A stretch of 64,000 nt of DNA. Source: Lithobates sylvaticus (lineage: Eukaryota; Chordata; Amphibia; Anura; Ranidae). Within the stretch, counting starts at the first letter, position 1. Every line of letters begins with the position of its first letter. Under the pieces are notes generated by a model. That model was not told the DNA's origin. It searched no databases and saw only the letters and a program-made list of their open reading frames with translations. The stretch covers positions 39,002,253 through 39,066,252 of the forward strand of contig CM053029.1 in NCBI GenBank assembly GCA_028564925.1, given 5' to 3'. Positions 11,016 through 21,830 of the stretch are shown piece after piece. The position numbers and the translations under genes are program-made.

Positions 11016-11712
11016 TACCGTATATACTCGAGTATAAGCCGACGTGAATATAAGCCGAGGCAGCTAATTTTACCATAAAAAACTGGGAAAACGTATTGAC
11101 TCGAGTATACTGTAAGCCTAGGGTGAGAAATGCGCAGCTACTGTAAGTGGAAAAGACGGTCAACAATGACTAACTGTGCCCATTCGCATGCCTCACTGTG
11201 CCCATTTGCATCCATAGCCCCCCCCCCAACTTCAAACTTGGTGGTTAAGGGTTCCTAGATGCCCCCTAGCTGCAGCCAAAATTTGCTAGGAACCCCAAAT
11301 GTGGTGTGCAAACCCAGTGGAACTATCACTACAACATATCCAAAGATGGGGTTCCTATCACCAAGTGGCCCCGAGATACGGGGCCCCAAAGTCGGTTCGG
11401 AAAATGTCAAGCACTTTTCTGCAGCAGAGAATGACATTTTCCAAACCAACTTTAGGGCCCCGTATATCGGGGCCACTTGGTGCTAGGAACCCCATCTGGA
11501 TATGTTGTAGTGATGGTTCCACTTGGTTTGCACACCAAATTTGGGGTTCCTAGCACCAAGTGGCCCCGAGATACAGGGCCCCAAAGTCGGTTTTGGAAAA
11601 TGTCATTCTCTGCTGCAGAAAAGTGCTTGACTCCAGTATAAGCCGAGGGGGGCATTTTCAGCACAAAAAAAATGTGTTGAAAAACTCGGCTTATACTCGA
11701 GTATATACGGTA
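11016..11712. mobile_element. MITE of the CTCGAGTATAAGCCGA family, copy 2
   Basis: Both ends are intact: TACCGTATATACTCGAGTAT and its reverse complement. TA flanks. The core has inverted GGCCCCGAGATAC and AAGTGCTTGAC blocks. Confidence 0.85.
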
Positions 11713-11731
11713 AGTGAATGTCATAAATTAT

Positions 11732-12559
11732 TAGACATGTGCAATTCGTTTAGTTTTTTTTCGTTTTTCGTTTTTTTTCGTTATTTTCGTTCGTTCGTTT
11801 TCGTACGAATGAACGAATCATTCGAATCGCACAAATCCGAATAACGAATCGTAACGAATCGTTTGAATCGTACGAATCCGAAAAACAACGAAAATCCGAA
11901 AAAAACTAATTAGAAACAACGAATGTACTAATGAAAAAAATCCGAAAAAAAAAAAAACGAACCAAAAAATTCGTACATTCGTAACTTTTTTTTGTGTTGA
12001 ATTTGTAATTTTCCATGTCCCGTACAATGGTGCTGCTAATCGTGCTTCGAATGGATTTAGATTCGTAAATTTTTTTTTTTTTTTTTTCGATTTGTAATTT
12101 TCCGTGTCTCTATTGAACAAAAAAATTCGTACATTCGTAACTTTTTTTTCGATTTGTAACTTATTTTTTTCGATTCGTAACTTTTTTTTTCGATTCGTAA
12201 ATTATTAAAATGTAATAATAGCATACACATTACATAAAATTATGAATTATGCTCCGATTACGAATCTACAAATGTTACGAATGTACGAATAAATACGAAT
12301 GCGTCCTGAAAATTAAACTAACGAAAAAACGAATCAACGAAAAAATAACTCTTCCGAATGTACGAATCGTTACGAATACGAACACCGACGACTTACGAAT
12401 GTACGAATCGTTATGAATACGAACATCGACGACTTACGAATGTACGAATCGTTACGAATCAACGGAAACGAAAAAAACGAAAAAAAAAAACAAATTTTTT
12501 TCAGAAAACGAAAAAAACTAAACGAAAATAAACGAATTTTTTTGTTGTGCACATGTCTA
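11732..12559. mobile_element. hAT MITE with exact 8-bp target duplication, ACGAA-rich
   Basis: Inverted ends TAGACATGTGCA and TGCACATGTCTA. TAAATTAT lies at 11724-11731 and 12560-12567, a perfect 8-bp duplication. The interior is mostly ACGAAT / ATTCGT words in both orientations, with A/T runs. Confidence 0.93.
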
Positions 12560-12718
12560 TAAATTATACAATAATGGTAAGTGAACCAACAAATACAGCA
12601 GAAAAATGAAAAACGTGAAGAACTTAAATAAAAACTTCTGTTCCATAATGCTTCCCAACAGAGAGTAAATGTTGAAACATCCTGTGAGGGATCTTCAATA
12701 TTCAAAGGACACCGTGAA

Positions 12719-12790
12719 TTATTACAAATTATGTGAGCAGACTGCAGTTCCTCTTTAAGGTTTGACATGTCTTCCTCTGCTTCAGTGCCT
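12719..12790. repeat. 72-bp direct duplication of 9557-9629
   Basis: Identical over 72 bases to 9557-9629 except for two missing bases (GACATATG against GACATG). It spans the end of a TTAA MITE and 30 bp of hAT coding flank, so an insertion junction was copied. Confidence 0.88.
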
Positions 12791-13223
12791 ATGACAGAAT
12801 TAAGAAAAAAAAAGCGGCGTGGGGTCCCCCAAATCCAGACCTTTTGGGTCTGGTATAGATTTTAGGGAGAACTCCACGTCAAAATGTAAAACAAAATTGG
12901 CATGCCCCCCCCCCAAAATCCATACCAGACCCTTATCCAAGCAAGAAGCCTGGCAGGCCAGGAAAGGGGGGGGGAGCAAGCCAGCGCCACCCCCTCTTGA
13001 ACCATACCAGGCCACATGCCCTCAACATGGGGAGGGTGTTTTTGGGGTCCCCCCAAGCACATTCTCCCCATGTTGATGGGGACAAGAGCCTCTTCCTGAC
13101 AACCCTGATCATTGGTTGTCGGGGTCTGCGGGCTTATCGGAAACTGGAAGCCCCTTTAACAAGGGGAAGGAGGCAGCGTCACAAAGTACAAACCACAACA
13201 GCCAGTTTTTTACAATTTCTTTA
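12791..13223. repeat. Dispersed repeat, GTGGGGTCCCC family, copy 1
   Basis: Shares with 48770-49380 the words CCATACCAGACCCTT, CATACCAGGCCACATGCCCT and GGGGTCTGCGGGCTTATCGG. A reversed part lies at 14566-14800. A segment of the same family forms the tandem array at 24655-26930. Confidence 0.75.
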
Positions 13224-14205
13224 TTAACCGCTTCCTGACTGGCGCACGACGATGTACGTCGACAGAATGGCACAGACAGGCATAAGGGCGTACAGGTACG
13301 TCCCCTTTAAGATGCCGCCGTGCCATCGAGCGTGCCCCATCGGCGGCACGTGCTCGCGCTGGTCGGGACCCTTGTGATGCCGGTCGCGGGTCCCGCGGAC
13401 TAGATCGCCGCGGGGATACCCACGATCATCTCACGGGAAGGCTGAATGGGGAGATGCGGAAATAAACAGCATCTCCCCGTTCTGCCTAGCAACTAGTGAC
13501 GCCGATCTCTGCTCCCTGTGATTGGAGCAGAGATCAGCATTCACTAGCTCACAGCCACGCCCCCCCCACACTTAAAAACAGGCCTCTAGGAACATGTAAC
13601 CCCTACACTGCCACCTAGTGGTTAACCCCTTCACTGCCAGTGTCATTTACATAAGAAATCAGTGCATTTAAATAGCACTGATTGCTATATAAATGACAAT
13701 GGTCCCAAAAATGTGTCAAAAATGTCCGATGTGTCCGCCATAATATCGCAGTCACAATAAAAATTTCTGATCGCTGCCATTACTAGTAAAAAAAAAAAAA
13801 AATATTAATAAAAATGCTATAAAACTATCCACTATTTTGTAAACGCTATAACTTCTGCGCAAACCAATCAATAATCGCTTATTGCGATTTTTTTTTTTTT
13901 ACCAAACATATGTAGAATAGGTATCGGCCTAAACTGAGGAAAAAAATAGTTTTTTTATATATTTTTGGGGGATATTTATTATAGCAAAAAGTAAAAAAAA
14001 TAATGCGTTTTTTTCAAAATTGTCGTTCTTTTTTTTGTTTATAAAAATAAAAACCGCAGGGGCGATCAAATACCACCAAAAGAAAGCTCTATTTGTGGGA
14101 AAAAAAGGACGTCAATTTTGTTTGGGAGCTACGTTGCATGACTGCGCAATTGTCAGTTAAAGCGACGCAGTGCCGAATCGCAAAAAGTGGTCTGGTCTTA
14201 AGCCA
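13224..14205 (+). mobile_element. TTAACCGCTTCC MITE
   Basis: Left TTAA at 13224-13227 followed by CCGCTTCCTGACTGGCGC. Family core at 13730-14120. The right end is degraded (GGTCTTAAGCCAGC) and its TTAA is lost. Confidence 0.75.
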
Positions 14206-14239
14206 GCAAAATGGTCCGGTCTGCATCCATCTTCAATCA

Positions 14240-14565
14240 CACTGCCCGACGGACCCGAAAAATATAAAAAAAGCTCCGCCTCGATGGGAGTCCTCCCACT
14301 GACTGCTGTCTCTTGGCTGTGACAGCTGTTATATAGGCAAGGGCGGGGCCACCCAGTGACGTAACCGAGTGACCCACCCCCTTCTGATAGTATGTGACAT
14401 CAGAGGGGGCGGGGCCAAGAAATTACGTCAGTGGGTGGCCCTGCCCTTGCCTATACAAGCTGTCACAGCGAAAAAATATAGCAGTCGCCGGGAGGCCTCC
14501 CATGGAGGCTGAGCTTTTCTTTCTTTTTTTTTTTAATATATTTTTCGGGTCCGTCGGTCGGCGTG
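14240..14565. repeat. Inverted repeat with paired TGACGTAA sites
   Basis: The left arm (from about 14245, CCGACGGACCCGAAAAATAT) pairs with the right arm (to about 14562). The inner parts CAAGGGCGGGGCCACCCA and its partner flank a loop near 14400. The arms hold GTGACGTAAC and TTACGTCAGTG, CREB/ATF-like words. Confidence 0.75.
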
Positions 14566-15060
14566 ATTGATTTAATAAAGGAATTGTCAAACCAGTCTGT
14601 TGTGGTTTTTACTTTTTGACAATTTTTTTGGAGAATGGGTAGGGGTACAATGTACCCAATACCCATTCACATAGGGGAGGTGGGATCTGAGGGCCCCCTT
14701 GTTCCGATAAGCCCCCCCTGCCTCAGGACCCCGACAACCAATGGCGAGGGTTGTTGGGAAGAGGCTCTTGTCCCCGTCAACCACGCCTGTGATCGAAGCC
14801 CCTGCAACGGTCCTCGTTCACCACTCCGGTGGCCGACATCGCTCCCGGGGGTTACTTCCGGATATCGCAAGCTCCAGCGCTGTGATTGGCCGGAGCCGCA
14901 ATGACGTCACTCCCGCACATGCGCGCGGGAGCCACGGGTAACGGCACAATCTAACTGAAGCAACGGCATGTACGTTTGCTTAAGTTTGCATGTGCCAATG
15001 ACATCGGCACATGCAAATACAGGGATATCCAGTGTAGCTACAAGGTAAGCCTAATTATAG
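14566..15060 (-). repeat. GTGGGGTCCCC family fragment (reverse) and MITE end
   Basis: 14566-14800 is the reverse of parts of 49090-49330 (for example TGGGTAGGGGTACAATG). 14800-15060 is a CpG-rich MITE-like part with GATTGGCCGG and GACATCGGCACATGCAAA. Confidence 0.6.
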
Positions 15061-15700
15061 GCTTGCCCGTAATAAAAAGTAAACAAACAATGTAATGCCC
15101 TGCGAGCCACCACTTACTCTAAGCCCAAATAGGGTCTCTCAAATTACACTATAATTGTCAAGATACGAATTAACCCCTTGTATCGACACACGTAGGGGAA
15201 GGGGACAGGATGGAACGCTAGTCAGTGTACCCACTAAAGACCATCAGCATACCACCCTGATATCAGCCGCTACAGCTTGTTTTTTATGCTATTTTAGAGT
15301 GGCGCCCTGACGCGCCATGCAAATGTGAGTACCCTGCAAGGGATTTTTTACTGTGTTGATAATAAAAGTTTTAATATACTACACTATGAAGTCCTCCTTT
15401 CTCTATTGGTATTACTAAGGCACAAAAGCGACTCCATTACCATATTGAAGCACAGAGTGAGGCCACCACAGGAATCCGGGATTTAACACTGAACCATTTA
15501 CAGGTTCCAATGCGTGTATTGACCAAGCCTAATCAGCAAGGTCACACGCTCTAAGGTGAGCGGCCATTACCTGGGGGGAACACCTGAGTGCACACGCAGC
15601 ACCCTAATATTGGATTGATATCACAGCAACTACTGAATCGCATGAATGGGAGCACTTTTGTACTTTTTTTGATTGCACAACACATTGTAGCACTTTTTTT
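15061..15700. other. Unclassified sequence
   Basis: No open frame of interest and no terminal repeats found; the GCACTTTTGTACTTTTTTTG words are typical of repeat 3' ends in such genomes. Confidence 0.35.
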
Positions 15701-15707
15701 CTCACAT

Positions 15708-15724
15708 ATATATATATACATTAC

Positions 15725-15820
<96 letters not shown>
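15708..15820. repeat. (TA)n and (T)n microsatellite
   Basis: About 65 bp of TA repeat followed by a T run of about 37 to 15819. The tract breaks any reading frame across it. Confidence 0.95.
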
Positions 15821-15821
<1 letters not shown>

Positions 15822-16082
15822 ACGGATTTTTTTAGTTTGGTTCACCATTATATTGGTTTAAGGAGTGTATTGATTGCTTTTTTCTCACCATATGGACATT
15901 TTATCATATCCTGCATGAAAGCACTTTATTTGGAATGTTGTATGTATTTTAGCACGTTATCACTTTATTGCTGTTGTTATATAGCACATTTTTCATTTCA
16001 CTATTTGGATTTTAAGTTTGAAAGCACAGCATACTTTAGAATACTGTAATAAAAAGTAGTTGTAAAGGGTTTACAACCACTT
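15821..16082. other. AT-rich repeat-like sequence ending in a TTAAAGTGG MITE end
   Basis: No gene seen. 16040-16085 in reverse reads TTAAAGTGGTTGTAAACCCT, a MITE terminus. Confidence 0.4.
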
Positions 16083-16140
16083 TAACGTGCAGTAATGCAC
16101 TGAGGTATACTGCATTAAACATGCACTAACACACAGAAAT
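16083..16140 (-). repeat. 38-bp repeat cluster, reverse copy
   Basis: The reverse complement matches units of the array at 17718-17925 (TGTGCATTACTGCATGTTTA type). Confidence 0.7.
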
Positions 16141-16435
16141 ACAGTATCTCACAAAAGTGAGTACACCCCTCACATTTTTGTAAATATTTTATTATATCTT
16201 TTCACTGAAGAAATGGCACTTTGCTACAATGTAAAGAAGTGAGTGTACAGCTTGTATAACAGTGTAAATTTGCTGTCCCCTCAAAATAAGTCAACACACC
16301 GCTGGCAACAAAAGTGAGTACACCCCTAAGTGAAAATGGCCAAATTGGGCCCAAAATGTCAATATTTTGTGCGGCCACCATTATTTTCCAGCACTGCCTT
16401 AACCCTCTTGGGCATGGAGTTCACCAGAGCTTCAC
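16141..16435 (-). mobile_element. Tc1 end fragment (GTGAGTACACCCC family)
   Basis: Begins ATCTCACAAAAGTGAGTACA and continues CTCACATTTTTGTAAATATT, as at 41941 and, reversed, at 44760. It ends in reversed transposase 3' coding (CTTGGGCATGGAGTTCACCA). Confidence 0.85.
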
Positions 16436-16859
16436 AGGTTGCTACTGTTTGTATGTTTTTTTTTTTGTTGTGTGGATAAACTTTAAATAAATAAAATCGG
16501 ATTAAAAAAAAAAATATACGCTGTGTCTGGAGCCACCTTGGCTGGATGATCCCCCTTGGAGTGGTAGACGTGTATCAGCGCCACATTTATATCTGATTAT
16601 CTATTTTAATTTACTCTTGTTATTTTATTAACCTTTCCACTTATGCTGGCGCCCCATTTTATATATTTATTTATATATTTATTTCCATGTACTGTCGGTG
16701 TGTGAACACCCTGATGGTGGCTGCGGCATTGGTTGTTATTGTTGTGTAGCTGATTCATTTCAGCTCTCTCCCCTCCCCCCACCCCCTTTTTTGGTTTGCG
16801 CAGTTGCACCCCTCCTTTTGCATAACGCAGTATATTACTGTGCATTACTGCACGTTTAC

Positions 16860-17553
16860 ATAATGTGGTGATTACACCTTAACCTGCAAACAAGAGCAAT
16901 ACAAATGGATGTGATCTGGTGAAAAAACACATATGTGTGACTAATTAAAGTGGAGCTCCACCCTAAAGTGGAACTTCCGCTTATCGGATCCCCCCCCCCC
17001 TCCGGTGCCACAATTGGCACCTTTCAGGGGGGAGGGGGTGCAGATACCTGTATAATACAGGTATCTGCCCCCACTTCCGTGACAAATTATCCGGAGCTGC
17101 CCCACCCCTATCCGGAGATGCCCCGTTGTGTCTTGGGAAACACAGTTCCCAGGACACAGTGGGGACCAATAGAGACGCGCAGCGCAACTCGCGCATGCGC
17201 AGTAGGGAACCGGGCAGTGAAGACTTCACTTCCTGATTCCCTGACAGAGGATGGCGGCGGGGCAGCTGAGAGACGCATTCTGCAGACACCGCTGGAACCT
17301 GGAACAGGTAAGTGTCCATTTATTAAAAGTCAGCAGCTGCAGTATTTGTAGCTGCTGACTTTTAATATTTTTGGTGCGGGTGCAGCTCCGCTTTAAATAA
17401 GCATAAAGATTATAGTCCAAAAATTATGAATATTCATCATTTTTGGACTATGATCTCTATGCTTATTTAATTAGTCACACATATGTGTTTTTTCACTGTA
17501 TCACATCCACTTGTATTGTTCTTGTTTGCAGGTTAAGGTGTAATCACCATATT
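16860..17553. mobile_element. Palindromic element split by a TTAA MITE
   Basis: The left arm 16860-16948 (GGTGATTACACCTTAACCTG) and the right arm ending about 17553 are reverse complements. Setting aside 16945-17396 leaves a continuous palindrome centred on GAATATTC at about 17431. Confidence 0.82.
16945..17396. mobile_element. TTAAAGTGGAGCTCC MITE
   Basis: TTAA at 16945-16948 and 17393-17396, ends TTAAAGTGGAGCTCCACCC and GCAGCTCCGCTTTAA. Contains GCGCATGCGCAG (NRF1-like, about 17191) and a TTTTAAAAGTCAGCAGCTGC-type inverted pair near the right end. Confidence 0.85.
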
Positions 17554-17717
17554 ATGTTTATTTGAGCATTTATTACCTGTTCATTGCAGTGTGTGATAAT
17601 TTTTCTCATTATCAGCGCAGCTCTTTTTTCTTTATTTCTTTCTTTGGTGTATATTTCACTTTTGAGTTGCAGCTTTTTCTTATTTTATACCTACTAGCGC
17701 AGTTTTTCTTTGAACAT

Positions 17718-17925
17718 ATTACTGCACGTTTACCTTAGTATATTTCTGTGCATTAGTGCATGTTTAACACAGTATATTTCAGTGCGTCAGTACGCGTTTA
17801 ACGCAGTATATTTCAATGCGTTACTGCGTGTTAAACGCAGTATATTTCTGTGCATTGCTGCATGTTTAACGCAGTATATTTCTGTGCATTATTGCATGTT
17901 TAACACTGTATACTGTATATGATAC
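17718..17925 (+). repeat. 38-bp minisatellite, about five copies
   Basis: Units of the form CAGTATATTTCTGTGCATTA plus GTGCATGTTTAACG. A further single copy lies at 16822-16859. Confidence 0.85.
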
Positions 17926-17989
17926 ACAAAAGGGTGTCCCATATGTCTATGTGTAAGGAAAACCGAGTTCATGCCCATGCTCAAAGAAC

Positions 17990-18622
17990 TGTGCACACGC
18001 ATATAATGGTCCCCAGAACTGTGCACGGAATCAGGGCCATTAGCGCGCTCATGAGCGTGAGCATGCATGTTTGAATTGACTTTGGCGCCCATTGGCATAT
18101 TTAAAGCACTGCAAGATCGAGATCATTGTTGAGTGGTCATCATCTGCTGTGACCTGTGACCAAACTCTGCTTGTTCCTGTGATATACTCAGTTTGCCTTC
18201 TGACTACACCTGATCTCAATCCCTCAGGTACCTGACCTCTGGCTTGTTTTTTGACTCCGCACCCTGCTTATCCCTTAGACTCACCATCTTCCCATGTGAT
18301 ACTAACCTTGACCATGCTCCTGTTTATGCTCTTGTCTTCTGAATATATACCTCTGCTGCTTGCCCATTGCCAGCTTCTGCCTGGTTGACCATGTTCCTGC
18401 CTTCTGCTTCTGCAAGCCCCTTGACAACACCTGACTTGAGTTCCTGTTCTTCAGCTTCTATGTCATTGCAAGCTCTCATTCTTCTGCTGGCCAGGACTTA
18501 GTACAGATGCCCATGCCACTCCATGTCCTGTCCTAACCTGTCATTAATCTCGGCAAATAAACAAGACAGAAGGTGTAAGGGAGAGCCCTCTCATCAGTTC
18601 GGTCTCTACCAGGTACATGACA
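17990..18622 (+). mobile_element. Probable LTR of a retrotransposon (fossil, likely Ty3/Gypsy kin)
   Basis: Composition and layout are LTR-like: ATATTTAAAGC TATA-like word near 18098, pyrimidine-rich Cys/Thr-type body, AATAAACAAG at 18555, and an end at ACATGACA. No internal coding region is attached, so it would be a solo LTR. The left border is uncertain and no target duplication was confirmed. Confidence 0.35.
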
Positions 18623-18839
18623 CTATGATTCTATAAAATATATATTTAGATATTATTCAAGTTTTTGGATACTGATCTATCTGTACGCGGTGGGTCTAAA
18701 ATGCTTGGTCACTGGTCCGATATCTCAACGGCAACATGGGCCAGTTGCGCCAAGTGTAGCGTGGAGTACACATGACCCTCAGGGTAAACCTGTTGTGGGC
18801 AGTCGAACATAGTCAGTGTGAGAGGTAGGGTGACATTGC

Positions 18840-19545
18840 AATGAAGCAATGAGTGAACATCAAGTTCTACTACAATATGTGGAAAATGTTTGTGCAAGTG
18901 TATGGAAAGGAAGCTTTGAGTGGAAAATTTGTTTTACGAATTTACGTTCAAGCGCTTTTGCTAATGGAAGGAAACGTCTGAGGATAAGCCACGTTCGGGT
19001 CAGCCATCGGCAAGTAAAAACTCTAGTGAATGTGAGAAATATGGGCACGAGATCGGCGACTGACTCTATGATTTATGGTGAAGGAATTGGGCATTAACAA
19101 GGACACGGTGCGCACCATTGTCCCTGAAGATTTGGGTAAGCGGAAAATCTGTTGCTGGTTTGTGCCGCACAAGCTGACAGATGAACAGAAAGCAAAACGG
19201 ATGGAAACCTCTGGAGATTTCATTACCATGTGTGACCAAGATCCATGCTTTCTGTGAACCATCGTTACAGGGGATGAGACCTGGTACTACCAGTTTGATC
19301 CAGAATCCAAGCAGCAATAGATGAAATGGTGTTAACCGTCTTCCCTGCGACCCAGAAAGAGTCACCTGTAAAAGTCCAAGGTCAAAACAATGTTGATCGC
19401 CTTCTTGGCAGCAATCCAAGAATGTGTGACAGCGGTTCTGCAATCGATTCCTAAAGAGACCTTTGCTAGCAGTTTCCAGAATCTTTATGAACGTTGCCAA
19501 AAATGTGTTGTGAAGGATAGCAGTTATTTTGAAAGGCAATAAAGG
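18840..19545 (+). pseudogene. Mariner-family transposase fossil
   Basis: Reads YVENVCASVW, then LGINKDTVRTIVPEDLGKRK, ICCWFVPHKLTDEQKAKRME, TSGDFITMCDQDPCF, IVTGDETWYYQFDPESKQQ and KSKVKTMLIAF. These match the mariner order: HTH end, VP..LT..QK..R, first catalytic Asp in TGDETW (about 19273), DPESK, PKK. Several stops and frame changes make it dead. Flanking sequence 18623-18839 may be its 5' UTR and inverted repeat. Confidence 0.88.
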
Positions 19546-19602
19546 TAATTTGTTTGTATCTTCTGTCTTGTTTGTTTTATTTTATACCATTCAACAAACC
19601 TT

Positions 19603-20011
19603 TAAGGCCCCTTTCACATGGACGGACCGTTCAGATCCGCCTGTCAGTTTTGATGGCGGATCTGAACGGGCGCTCCATGTTAGCCTATGGAGCGTCGGAT
19701 GTCAGCGGAGACATGTCCGCTGACATCCGACCCGGTCCGATCCGCCAAAAGCAGACGGATGGCTCTACGTCCAGATCCGTCGCTGGCGGATCGGATCGGG
19801 TGAGATCTGATGAAAACGGACACACTGTCCGTTTTCATCCGATCTCTCCATAGAGACCAGCGGCGCTCGCAAGACCCTCCCCGCTCAGTGAGCGGAGAGA
19901 GGCTTGTCATCCGCCGGCTCAGCGGATGACAACGGAGAGATCTCCCGCTGAGCCGGCGGACAGAGGCAGGCTCCGTGCAAGCGGAGTCCACCTCGTGTGA
20001 AAGGGGCCTTA
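19603..20011. mobile_element. MITE with AAGGCCCCTTTCACA ends
   Basis: Ends AAGGCCCCTTTCACATGG and GTGTGAAAGGGGCCTT. Inner parts GACGGACCGTTCAGATCCGC and others recur in inverted order. Non-coding. Confidence 0.88.
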
Positions 20012-20288
20012 GACACGCCTCGTAAACATGTTGGGTAAAAAACAAACATTGTAAAACAATATACTTTATAACTTGGGTTTACCTGTCCTGAAGAAGTGAG
20101 CAAGACCCGAAAAAATACATAGACATATGGGACACACATTTGAAATAATTTATAATGTGTGGTTATGATTGTTGGTAGATACTGTATGCATTCAAAAATA
20201 AGCATTTTGTAACATGATTGATCATGAAGGTCATTTTTAGATTATATGAAAGTGAAGTGGACCTCCTGTTTTTGGGAAATTAATATAC
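20012..20288. other. Unclassified sequence
   Basis: No gene seen. Contains CCTGAAGAAGTGAGCAAGAC followed by CCGAAA, a weak resemblance to the motif discussed at 62585. Confidence 0.35.
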
Positions 20289-21496
20289 AGTACAGTAAAA
20301 CCTTGGATTGCGAGCATAATTCATTCCAGGAACATGCTTGTAATTCAAAGCACTTGTATATCAAAGGGAATTTCCCCATAAGAAATAATGGAAACTCAGA
20401 TGATTCGTTCCACAACCATTTATTTATAGGTCTTTCAGTTTATAGTCCATATAAAAAGATTATAGCAATGTGATAGGTTGTGTAACCATAAAATTTCCAT
20501 CCACGTATGGAAGCCTCCGCAAAATCCAGCAGGAGCTACAAAAGAGGAGTATAAAAGAGAAGAGAGGTGCCTCTAATGCCGCGTACACACGATCGGAATT
20601 CCGGCCAGAAAAAGACTGATGAGAGCTTTTCATCGGAAAATGCGACTGTGTGTAGGCTCCATCGGAATTTTGCTGGACGAATTTCCGACAGCAAAGAATT
20701 GAGAGCATGTTCTCAATTTTTCCGGCGGAAAAGGTTTCTATCGGAAATTCCGATCGTCTGTAGCAATTCTGACACGCAAAATTCCTACGCATGCTTGGAA
20801 ACAATTCGACGCATTCTCGGAAGCATTGAACTCGGCTCGTTATAGTGTTGTACGCCACTGCGTTCTTGACGGTCGGAATTTGGTGTGCCCGTGTGTAGGC
20901 AAGACAGTTTGAGCGGAATTCCGTCGGAAAAAGCTCTGACAGTTTTCCCGACGGAATTCTGATTGTGTGTATGCAGCATTAGTGTAGCAATATAGTTACA
21001 TTTAATGAAGGTACAACATTTAGCAGCTCACATGGTTGATTAAAAGAGGCACATCTAAATATGCAAGCACCTGGAGTAAAGCTGTCCACATAGACCATCC
21101 TCCGGACCACCAGCTATCATAGCTGTCAATCTACAATCGTGACCGGGAAGACTACCCTGCAGTAGAGCGATCTGAAAGTGAGGCTTGAAGCACTCATGGA
21201 GCTCAGCATGGAAGGGATAATGTCGATGGTGGTGTGGAAGATGGTCTATGTGGACAGCTTTACCCCGGATGCTTGCTCATTTAGATGTGCCTGTTTTAAT
21301 CATCAACCAAGTGAGTTGCTAAATGTTGTACCTTCATTAAATGTAACCATATTGCTACACTTAGAGGCGCCTCTCCTCTTTTATACTCAGTTGTGACTTG
21401 ACGCTACTTGTATATCAAGACAACGCTTGTATAGCAAGTCAAAATTTATAAACAAATTTTGCTTGTCTTGCAAAACGCTCTCAAACCAAGTCACTC
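20289..21496. mobile_element. Foldback MITE (TTGGATTGCGAGC ends) with nested MITE
   Basis: Left part ACAGTAAAACCTTGGATTGC; right part in reverse GAGTGACTTGGTTTGAGAGC. Inner arms pair over more than 150 bp around a centre near 21150 (GACAGCTTTACCCCGG against GGAGTAAAGCTGTC). The left arm is interrupted by the MITE at 20573-20982. Confidence 0.8.
20573..20982. mobile_element. MITE with TACACACGATCGG ends, copy 2
   Basis: CTAATGCCGCGTACACACGA at the left and TGTGTGTATGCAGCATTAG at the right. The interior alternates TCGGAATT and AATTCCGA words. Confidence 0.88.
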
Positions 21497-21514
21497 TCTA
21501 TGTTCATTAAAGAG

Positions 21515-21830
21515 AGAGAGAGCCACGCTGCCCAGCCCCACCAGAGGGGGAGCCATGCTGCTGCCCAGCACCACTAGAGAGAGTCACGCTGCTGCTCAGC
21601 ACCACCGGAGAGAGAGTCACACTGCCCAGCACCACCAGAGAGAAAGCTACACTGCCCAGCACCACCAGAGACAGAGCTACACTGCCCAGCACTACCAGAG
21701 ACAAAGCTACACTGCCCAGCACCACCAGAGACAGAGCTACACTGCCCAGCACCACCAGAGAGAGGGCCACGTTGCTGCCCAGCAACACTAAAGAGAGGAC
21801 CACACTGCTGCCCAGCACCACCAGAGAGAG
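21515..21830. repeat. 30-bp minisatellite upstream of the sialyltransferase gene
   Basis: Units of CCCAGCACCACCAGAGA plus GAGAGCYACACTG, about ten copies. The repeat length is a multiple of three, which keeps frames open without coding meaning. Confidence 0.92.

Noticed and set aside
20087-20125. CCTGAAGAAGTGAGCAAGAC then CCGAAA as a hammerhead core
   Set aside because: CUGANGA and GAAA are both present, but the bases between them do not form a convincing stem II.
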